Shown here: one piece after another, positions 1-6,109 of the stretch
Position numbering within the stretch: position 1 is the first letter of the stretch
How the letters are laid out: each line of letters begins with the position of its first letter
NCBI GenBank assembly: GCA_947500965.1
Contig: CANMWW010000060.1
Coordinates: 1-8,685, forward strand
DNA from: Alphaproteobacteria bacterium
Lineage (GTDB): Bacteria > Pseudomonadota > Alphaproteobacteria > CACIAM-22H2
Direction: 5' to 3'
DNA: 8,685 nt
Translations under genes and position numbers: made by a program
The notes under the pieces: model-generated
Told to the model about the DNA's origin: nothing
What the model saw: the letters and a program-made list of their open reading frames with translations, nothing else
Database searches by the model: none

Positions 1-435
<435 letters not shown>

Positions 436-445
436 CGCGACGGCG

Positions 446-1438
446 TCAGCCGACGAGGTCGTTGGTGAAGTAGTCGCCGGGCTTCCAGCCCGCCTTGATC
501 GCGCCCGCCGCCTCGAGCGCCCGCAGCGCGGCCGTCCAGTCCTGCTCCGCCTGCCAGCCGATCGGCCTGCCCTTCGTGGCCGGCGTGTCGAAGAACTCGA
601 TCGTCAGGCGGATCTGCGCGCGCAGCACGTCGCGGTCGAGCTTGGCGTCGGGGCGCTGGCGGATCATCGCCTCCACGCCGTCGTCGGGGTTCGAGGCGAG
701 ATGCGCCCAGGCGCGCTGCTGCGTGGCGACGAGGCGCTTCAGCGCCGGCCCGCGCGCGCGCAGCGTCGCCTCGGTGGCGACGAGGCCGTAGCTCGGGAAG
801 GCGACGCCCGCGTCGTCGGCCTGGATCGCCTTGCTGGGGCGCGGCTTCTCCGCCACCGGCAGCGCCGAGGGCGTGGTCGACATCAGCCCGTCGGCGCGCT
901 TGGCGGTGTAGGTCCCCCAGAGCGCGGCGGGATCGACGAACATCACGTTGACGCTCGTGCGGTCGAGGCCGCCGGCGCGCAGCCAGGCGTCGATGAAGGG
1001 CGCCCAGGGGCTGGCGGCGAAGACGACGATGCTCTTGCCGCGGAAATCCTGCACGCGCTGGATCGGGCTGTCGCGGTCGACGAGGACCGAGAGGTCCGTG
1101 CGCCGGCCGAAGCCCGCGAAGGCGCGCAGCGTGGCGCCCTGCTCGCGCGCCTGCGCCACCAGCCCGACCTGGATCTGGCCCACGTCGGCCTGGCCGGCAT
1201 TGACGAGCTGCAGCGTGTTGCCGCTGCCGCGGCCATCCTGCACGTCGACGGCGAGGCCGGCCTCGCGGAACCAACCCTTCGCCTCGGCGAGGTGCATCGC
1301 CGCCTGCACGCCCCAGGGCGAGAAGTCGAGGCGCACCGAGAGCTTCTCCTCCTGCGCGCGCGCCACGCCGGGCGCCGCGAGGATGGCCGTGCCCGCCGCG
1401 AGCGCCGCGCGGCGCGTGATCCCGTTCATGCCGGTCAT
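446..1438 (-). CDS. Tat-exported ABC transporter substrate-binding protein (NMT1/TauA/SsuA-like)
   Basis: This is a 330-residue periplasmic binding protein that would deliver a small organic ligand to the neighbouring ABC importer. The N terminus carries a twin-arginine signal (TRRAALAAG, R9-R10), a short hydrophobic stretch and a likely AxA cleavage site, ARA|QEE, after residue 28. The mature part has the NMT1/ABC nitrate-sulfonate layout: an opening beta strand LSVRLDFSPWG, then GWFREAGLAVDV (55-66), GSGNTLQLVNAGQADVGQ (71-88) and DFRGKSIVV (131-139). I chose the ATG at 1438 because GGAGG lies 9 bases upstream. The frame stays open to 1642, but that extension is a low-complexity Arg-rich reading of hyuB. 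A second ATG (1429) is possible but less well spaced and would shorten the n-region. The gene starts 28 bases after the hyuB stop and ends 10 bases before the ATPase, so it is probably in the same operon. Family members bind taurine, sulfonates, nitrate, pyrimidine thiamine precursors or riboflavin. The ligand here cannot be told from sequence, but the context points to an N-heterocycle or amide. Confidence 0.9.
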   Translation of the reverse strand: MTGMNGITRRAALAAGTAILAAPGVARAQEEKLSVRLDFSPWGVQAAMHLAEAKGWFREAGLAVDVQDGRGSGNTLQLVNAGQADVGQIQVGLVAQAREQGATLRAFAGFGRRTDLSVLVDRDSPIQRVQDFRGKSIVVFAASPWAPFIDAWLRAGGLDRTSVNVMFVDPAALWGTYTAKRADGLMSTTPSALPVAEKPRPSKAIQADDAGVAFPSYGLVATEATLRARGPALKRLVATQQRAWAHLASNPDDGVEAMIRQRPDAKLDRDVLRAQIRLTIEFFDTPATKGRPIGWQAEQDWTAALRALEAAGAIKAGWKPGDYFTNDLVG

Positions 1439-1466
1439 GGTCGTCTTCCTCCCCTGCTTGGCCGCC

Positions 1467-3215
1467 TCACGGCCGGTTGACTGCCATCTCCGCGCGCAGC
1501 CGCGCGGTCGCTTCCTCGTCGAGCCGTGCCCCGGGGCCGGCGACCACGACGCCATAGGCGTCGCGCGCAGCCTGCGCGCCGACCTTGCCGTTCCAGACAT
1601 CGCGCGCCACCGCGTGGGGGTCGCGCGCCAGCGGGTCGCCATGGCCGCCGCCGCCGGCCTGGTGGTGCAGCAGCAGCTCGCCGCGGCGCATCGTCATCGT
1701 GACCTTGCCGGGCAGCGCGCGGCGCGCCTCGCCCTCGCCGAGCCAGTTGCCGCTGCGCCCGCCCTCGCCGCCGCCATCGAGGCCCCAGGGCGCGAAGCGC
1801 ACGCGGTCGGCGCGCAGCTGCAGCACCGCCTCGGAGGCGAGCAGCCTGTAGCTGCGCGAAAGGCCCATGCCGCCGCGGAAGCGCCCCGGCCCGCCGCTGT
1901 CGGGGACCAGCGCGTATTCCTCGATGCGCACGGGATGCTGGCGCTCGAGCACCTCGACCGGCGTGTTGGACAGGTTCTGCGAGGGATTGGTGATCGCCTC
2001 GATCCCGTCCTGGTCCGGCCGGCCGCCCCAGCAGCCGCTGATCATGTCGACGACGATGAAGGGGCGGTTGTCGGGATGGCGGCCGCCGAGGCACACGACG
2101 GTGTTGCCGCCCTCGCCCGCCGCGGGCATGAGCCCGGGCACGACCTGCGCCAGCGCGCCGAACATGGCGTCCATCACGCGGTAGCCGGTCAGCGCGCGCG
2201 CGGCCACCGGCGCGGGCGAGACGGGGTTGAGGACGCTGCCCTCCGGCGCGGTCACCTCGATGCAGCGGAACACGCCGGCATTGTTCGGGATGTCGCCGCG
2301 CAGCGCGCAGCGCACGCTGAGGAAGGCGTTGGACTTGGTGAAGGAGAGCGTCGAGTTGATCGCGGCGCGCACCTGCGGCGAGGTGCCCGCCCAGTCGACC
2401 AGGAGCGAGCCGCCCTCGCGCACGGTGATGGCGACGCAGAGCGGCACGGGCGCGTCGGAGAGGCCGTCGCTGTCGATGTGGTCGACGAAGCGGTACGTGC
2501 CCCTGGGCCAGGTGGAGATCTCGGCGCGCGCCATGCGCTCGGCGTAGTCGAGCAGCGCGGCGAGGTGCGCGCGCAACCCGTCGGCGCCGTGGCGCTCGAC
2601 CAGCTTCGCGATCTCGCGCGCGCCGACCTGGCAGGCCGCGTATTGCGCGCGCAGGTCGCCGAGCACGCGGTCCGGGACGCGGACGTTGAGGCCGATCATC
2701 GCCTCGAGCGTCTCGTCCATGCGCCCGGCATGGAAGAGCTTGAGCGGCGGGATGCGCAGGCCTTCCTGGTAGATCTCGGTGCTGTCCGCGGCGTTGGAGC
2801 CCGGCACGCGGCCGCCCATGTCGGTGTGGTGGCAGATCACCACGGTCCAGGCGAGGATCTCCGCGCCCGCGAAGACCGGGAAGAACATGAAGATGTCCGG
2901 CAGGTGCATGCCGCCCGAGTACGGGTCGTTCATGATCACCGCGTCGCCGGGCGCGAGGCGCCCGTTCCAGCGCGCCTTCACCGCCTCCATCGCCTCGGGG
3001 ATCGCGCCGAGGTGCTGGGCGATCGTCTTGGCCTGGGCGACCATCTCGCCGCGCGCGTCGCAGATCGCGGCCGAGTAGTCCATCACGTCCTTGACGATCT
3101 CCGAGCGCGCGGTGCGGATCACCGTCCACGCGACCTCGTCGACGATGGCATCCATGGCGTTCTTGATCACCGCGAAGGCGATCGGGTCGCCGGGCGGCGC
3201 GCCGGACTCAGGCAT
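1467..3215 (-). CDS. hyuB: Hydantoinase B / 5-oxoprolinase B-type subunit
   Basis: This is the B subunit of a two-component, normally ATP-dependent cyclic-amide hydrolase (N-methylhydantoinase, 5-oxoprolinase and related enzymes; the acetone/acetophenone carboxylases share the architecture). It has 582 residues, within the usual range for a stand-alone Hydantoinase_B protein. Family hallmarks run in order: NDPYSGGMHLPD (96-107), HHTDMGGRVPGS (129-140, with H129, H130 and D132 as candidate metal or catalytic residues), EIYQEGLRIPP (147-157), INSTLSFTKSNAF (286-298), GGRPDQDG (397-404), and a C-terminal Gly-rich GGGGHGDP (521-528) followed by the usual RDAYGVVV. The ATG at 3215 lies inside the last codons of hyuA (8-base overlap) and has GGGAG 6 bases upstream, which supports it over longer in-frame starts up to 3413 that would overlap hyuA by 200 bases. 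The overlap implies translational coupling and roughly equal amounts of A and B subunits. The substrate is not resolved: hydantoin, N-methylhydantoin, oxoproline or another lactam are all possible. Confidence 0.94.
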   Translation of the reverse strand: MPESGAPPGDPIAFAVIKNAMDAIVDEVAWTVIRTARSEIVKDVMDYSAAICDARGEMVAQAKTIAQHLGAIPEAMEAVKARWNGRLAPGDAVIMNDPYSGGMHLPDIFMFFPVFAGAEILAWTVVICHHTDMGGRVPGSNAADSTEIYQEGLRIPPLKLFHAGRMDETLEAMIGLNVRVPDRVLGDLRAQYAACQVGAREIAKLVERHGADGLRAHLAALLDYAERMARAEISTWPRGTYRFVDHIDSDGLSDAPVPLCVAITVREGGSLLVDWAGTSPQVRAAINSTLSFTKSNAFLSVRCALRGDIPNNAGVFRCIEVTAPEGSVLNPVSPAPVAARALTGYRVMDAMFGALAQVVPGLMPAAGEGGNTVVCLGGRHPDNRPFIVVDMISGCWGGRPDQDGIEAITNPSQNLSNTPVEVLERQHPVRIEEYALVPDSGGPGRFRGGMGLSRSYRLLASEAVLQLRADRVRFAPWGLDGGGEGGRSGNWLGEGEARRALPGKVTMTMRRGELLLHHQAGGGGHGDPLARDPHAVARDVWNGKVGAQAARDAYGVVVAGPGARLDEEATARLRAEMAVNRP

Positions 3216-5316
3216 CGTCGTCTCCCATCTCGATCTCGACGCAACCCGCGGCCGCCGCGCGCGCGACGCAGCCGGGCGGCACGACGATCGTCGTGTCGTA
3301 GCTCTCCACGATCGCCGGGCCCTGCACCGGGCCGTCGGCGAGGGCCGCGCGCGGCACCAGCCGCGCGAGGACGGGCGCGGCGCCGCGCGCGAAGGACACG
3401 CGCCGCTCGCCATGCGCGCCCGCCAGCGCGCGCGGGTCGAGCGCGAGGCGGGCGAAGTCGATGCGGCTGCGCGCGACGCCGATGGCGGAGAGGCGCAGGT
3501 TGACGAGCTCGACCGGCTCGCCCTCGGCCACGTAGCCGAAGGTGTCGCGGTAGACGCGCTCGAAGCGCATTGCCATGTCGTCGCGCTCGAAGCCGCTGTC
3601 GGGCACGGGCACGGTCAGCTGCGAGGACTGGCCGAGATAGCGCAGGTCGGCCGCGAAGCGCAGCCTTGTCGCGGCGCGGTCGTAGCCCTCGCCGGCCAGC
3701 GCGGCGCGGCCCTCCGCCTCCATCGCCGCGAAGCCGGCGGCGACGGCCGCCGGCCCGGCCGCGGCGAGCGGCACGAGCATCGGACGCACGAATTCGTGCG
3801 CGGCCTCCGCGGCCAGCATGCCGGCGGCGGAGAAGACGCCGGAGACCGGGCTCACGAGCACGCGGCGCATGCCGAGCAGCCGCGCGACGTCGACGGCGTG
3901 GAGGGGGCCGCCGCCGCCGAAGGCCATCAGGGCGAGGTCGCGCGGGTCCTTGCCGCGCTCGACCGTCACCGCGCGGATGGCGCGCGCCATGTTGACGTTC
4001 GCGATCTGGCGGATGCCGTGCGCGGCCTCCTCGACCCCCAGGCCGAGCGGGCGCGCGACATGCGCCTCCACCGCGCGCCGCGACAGCGCGGCGTCGACGC
4101 GCAGCGAGCCGCCGGCCAGCGCCTCGGGGTTGAGGTAGCCCAGCACCATGTTGGCGTCGGTCACGGTCGGCAGCTCGGTGCCGCGGCCGTAGCAGGCGGG
4201 GCCGGGGTCGCCGCCGGCGCTCTGCGGGCCGACGACGAGCAGCCCGCCGGCGTCGATGCGCGCGAGCGAGCCGCCGCCCGAGCCGACCTCGGCGATGTCG
4301 ATCGCCGGCACCTTGAGCATGTAGCCGGCGCCCTTGGTGAAGCGCGAGGGCGTGCTGATGCCGTCGCGGAACTCGTACTCGGTGACCAGCGAGGGCTGGC
4401 CGCCCTCGACGATCGCGGCCTTGGCGGTCGTGCCGCCCATGTCGAAGACGATGAGGTCCGGCGTCGCGATGGCCGGGCCGAGCCTCGCCGCGCCGGCGAC
4501 GCCGCCCGCCGGGCCGGAGCCGACCGCGAAGACCGGGCGCTCGCGCGCCGCGGCGAGGCCGACCATCCCGCCATTGGAGGCCATCACCTGGACCGGCGCG
4601 CCGACGCCGATCGCCGCGAGGCGCTCGGCGAGGCGAGACAGGTACCCGCGCATCGCTGGCAGGATGTAGGCGTTCACGACCGCCGTGCTGGTGCGCTCGT
4701 ATTCCTGGATCTCCGCCATCACCTCGCACGACGCGGTGACCAGCAGCGCGGGCGCGGCCTCGCGCAGGATCGCGGCGGCGCGCCGCTCGTGGGCGTCGTT
4801 GGCGTAGCTGTTGATGAAGGCGACGGCGACGGACTCGACGCCCTCGGCGAGGAAGAAGGCGGCGGCCTCGCGCACGCCGGCCTCGTCGAGCGGCGCGACG
4901 ACCGAGCCGTCGGCCGCCACGCGCTCGCGCGCCTCGAGGCGCCAGCGCCGCGGCACGAGCGGCTCGGGCTTCGACCACGCCATGTCGAACATGCCGGGGG
5001 TGCGGATGCGCCCGATCTCGAGCACGTCGCGGAAGCCGCGCGTCGCCAGCAGCCCCGTGCGCGCGCCGGCCTTCTGCAGGATCGTGTTCGAGCCGACCGT
5101 CGTGCCGTGGACGATCTCCGCGACGGCTGCGGGCGCGAGCCCGGCCTCGGCGAGGACGGCGGCGATGCCGGCGGCGACGCCCTCGCCGGGGTCGCGCGGC
5201 GTCGTGGTCGTCTTGTTGACGAAGAGCCTGCCGTCGGGGGTCGCCAGCACGACGTCCGTGAAGGTGCCGCCGACGTCGACCCCGATGCGCGCCGTGCCCG
5301 TCCCCGTGCCTGCCAC
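3208..5316 (-). CDS. hyuA: Hydantoinase A / 5-oxoprolinase A-type subunit
   Basis: This is the ATP-binding A subunit that pairs with HyuB to activate and open a cyclic amide; it is cytoplasmic. From the preferred GTG start (5316) it has 702 residues, close to the family norm. Visible motifs, numbered from that start: RIGVDVGGTFTDVVL with the nucleotide-phosphate loop DVGGTFTD (14-21), HGTTVGSN (70-77), SGPAGG (267-272), DMGGTTAK (292-299), GGDPGPACYGRG (368-379), FGGGGPLHA (466-474) and YLGQSSQLTVPVP (560-572). These cover the Hydant_A_N, Hydantoinase_A and C-terminal domains without a break. Start choice: an in-frame ATG at 5382 would add 22 poorly conserved residues, overlap the divergent tetR ATG by two bases, and place the palindrome 5343-5362 inside the gene. 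The GTG at 5316 has GGGGGA 7 bases upstream and begins 9 residues before the conserved strand. It is the first gene of the leftward operon and probably runs from a promoter at the palindrome. Related acetone and acetophenone carboxylase subunits are a less likely alternative, as the gene context is amide-related. Confidence 0.92.
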   Translation of the reverse strand: MAGTGTGTARIGVDVGGTFTDVVLATPDGRLFVNKTTTTPRDPGEGVAAGIAAVLAEAGLAPAAVAEIVHGTTVGSNTILQKAGARTGLLATRGFRDVLEIGRIRTPGMFDMAWSKPEPLVPRRWRLEARERVAADGSVVAPLDEAGVREAAAFFLAEGVESVAVAFINSYANDAHERRAAAILREAAPALLVTASCEVMAEIQEYERTSTAVVNAYILPAMRGYLSRLAERLAAIGVGAPVQVMASNGGMVGLAAARERPVFAVGSGPAGGVAGAARLGPAIATPDLIVFDMGGTTAKAAIVEGGQPSLVTEYEFRDGISTPSRFTKGAGYMLKVPAIDIAEVGSGGGSLARIDAGGLLVVGPQSAGGDPGPACYGRGTELPTVTDANMVLGYLNPEALAGGSLRVDAALSRRAVEAHVARPLGLGVEEAAHGIRQIANVNMARAIRAVTVERGKDPRDLALMAFGGGGPLHAVDVARLLGMRRVLVSPVSGVFSAAGMLAAEAAHEFVRPMLVPLAAAGPAAVAAGFAAMEAEGRAALAGEGYDRAATRLRFAADLRYLGQSSQLTVPVPDSGFERDDMAMRFERVYRDTFGYVAEGEPVELVNLRLSAIGVARSRIDFARLALDPRALAGAHGERRVSFARGAAPVLARLVPRAALADGPVQGPAIVESYDTTIVVPPGCVARAAAAGCVEIEMGDDDA

Positions 5317-5322
5317 CAGCCC

Positions 5323-5329
5323 GTCCCCC
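5323..5329 (-). promoter_or_regulatory. Ribosome binding site supporting the GTG start of hyuA
   Basis: Read on the minus strand, GGGGGAC ends 6-7 bases before GTG 5316-5314, which is good Shine-Dalgarno spacing for a high-GC genome. No comparable site precedes the ATG at 5382 within usual spacing. The site therefore decides between the two candidate hyuA starts, although G-rich runs are common in this DNA and experimental support is lacking. Confidence 0.5.
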
Positions 5330-5342
5330 GAACCGCGGTTCT

Positions 5343-5362
5343 TGTTGACCACGCGGTCAACA
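5343..5362. promoter_or_regulatory. Palindromic operator for the adjacent TetR regulator, RutR-like
   Basis: The bases TGTTGACC-ACGC-GGTCAACA form an inverted repeat with 8-base arms that pair perfectly around a 4-base centre whose middle CG is itself symmetric. Only the A5351/C5354 pair breaks symmetry. It lies in the shared upstream region of the divergent tetR (ATG 5381) and hyuA (preferred GTG 5316), the classic place for an autoregulatory TetR operator. The core 5345-5360, TTGACCACGCGGTCAA, agrees with the E. coli RutR consensus TTGACCAnnTGGTCAA (recalled from the literature) at 13 of 14 defined bases, the exception being C for T at 5354. Each arm also contains TTGACC, which resembles a sigma-70 -35 element on its own strand, so a bound repressor would probably block both promoters. 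Binding by the neighbouring TetR protein is inferred from position and symmetry. Confidence 0.75.
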
Positions 5363-5380
5363 GGATGGGACTCTGCACGC

Positions 5381-6082
5381 ATGGCCGTTGCCCGTCAACG
5401 CCGCAAGCCGGGCACGCGCGACGCCGCCCTGGCGCGCGACGCGATCCTCGATGCCGCGGTGCGCGAGTTCGCGGCGCGCGGGCTGGCCGGCGCGCGCATG
5501 GACGCGCTCGCGCGCGACGCCGGGGTCGCGAAGGGCCTCGTGTTCCACCATTTCGGCTCCAAGGAGGAGCTCTGGAAGGCCGCGCTCGAGCGCATCTACG
5601 CGCTGCTGCGGGCGGGCCAGGACGCCGACGCCCTTGGCACGCTCGACCCGGCGGAGGGCATGCGCCGCCTCGCGCGCGGCACCTTCCGCCTGTTCCGCGC
5701 GCATCCCGAGATCGTCGCGCTGATGAACGAGGAGAACCTCCACCGCGCCCGCCACGTCCGCGCGATGCCGCGCATCCGCGCGCTCTACAACCCGCTCTTC
5801 GCGACGATCGAGGACCTGCTCGCGCGCGGCCGCGCCGCGGGCGTCTTCCGCGCCGACGTCGACGCCACCGCGCTCTACATCGCGCTCGCGGGCCTCGGCT
5901 ACTTCTACTGCGCCAACCGCTGGACGCTGTCCTCCGCCTTCGCGGGCGACATGTTCGCCCCGCGCCGCGTCGCCGCCTACGAGGCGCTCGTCGGCGACAT
6001 GGTGGTGGCCTACCTGCGCGCGCCAGGGGCGGCGGCGCCGGCGCGTCGATCCGCACTGCCCGCGCGGCGCCGGCGGGAGTAA
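5381..6082 (+). CDS. TetR/AcrR-family transcriptional regulator
   Basis: This is a 233-residue DNA-binding regulator, presumably a ligand-released repressor of the flanking divergent genes. A basic N-terminal arm (RQRRKPGTR) leads into the TetR_N three-helix domain: helix 1 RDAILDAAVREFAARG (19-34), then MDALARDAGV (40-49) and the recognition helix plus turn AKGLVFHHFGSKEELW (50-65), which is diagnostic for the family. The ligand domain follows. The segment PRIRALYNPLF ... RGRAAGVFRADVDATALYIALAGLGYFYCANRWTLSSAF (130-187) resembles the C-terminal domain of the TetR group that regulates degradation genes. The last 20 residues are Ala/Arg-rich and probably disordered. The ATG at 5381 fits the usual 10-20 residue arm before helix 1, and GGGA lies 10 bases upstream; in-frame starts further up would run back into hyuA. 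The operator palindrome ends 18 bases before the start. The DNA site is RutR-like, but I cannot show from the protein that it is an orthologue of RutR. The effector is unknown. Confidence 0.93.
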   Translation: MAVARQRRKPGTRDAALARDAILDAAVREFAARGLAGARMDALARDAGVAKGLVFHHFGSKEELWKAALERIYALLRAGQDADALGTLDPAEGMRRLARGTFRLFRAHPEIVALMNEENLHRARHVRAMPRIRALYNPLFATIEDLLARGRAAGVFRADVDATALYIALAGLGYFYCANRWTLSSAFAGDMFAPRRVAAYEALVGDMVVAYLRAPGAAAPARRSALPARRRRE

Positions 6083-6100
6083 CGTGGCGCCTTTCAAGCG

Positions 6101-6105
6101 AGGAG
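6101..6105 (+). promoter_or_regulatory. Ribosome binding site of the molybdenum hydroxylase gene
   Basis: AGGAG lies 4 bases before the ATG at 6110 in the 27-base gap after tetR. The spacing is slightly short but the match is strong, and it fixes the start of the hydroxylase gene. There is no room for a separate promoter or terminator in the gap, so co-transcription with tetR is likely. Confidence 0.6.
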
Positions 6106-6109
6106 ACGC

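Noticed and set aside
948..3503. An 851-codon open frame on the plus strand, antisense to the binding protein, hyuB and part of hyuA.
   Set aside because: Its translation is low-complexity Arg/Ala/His-rich sequence with no domain motif, while the opposite strand carries clear conserved proteins. Long antisense frames are expected at this GC content.
3167..4978. A second long minus-strand frame overlapping hyuA in another register.
   Set aside because: It is almost purely Arg/Ala/Gly and lacks motifs, whereas the hyuA register contains every family hallmark without interruption.
3208..5316. Acetone or acetophenone carboxylase subunits as the identity of the HyuA/HyuB pair.
   Set aside because: The families share domains, so this cannot be fully excluded, but the extra small subunit genes typical of those carboxylases are absent and the neighbours (amidase, heterocycle-type hydroxylase) favour a cyclic-amide substrate.
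6034..6082. Two copies of GGCGCCGGCG (6034-6043 and 6066-6075) at the end of tetR that could pair as a hairpin.
   Set aside because: They lie inside the coding region, have no following T-run, and such self-complementary GC words recur by chance in this DNA. I do not call a terminator or repeat element.
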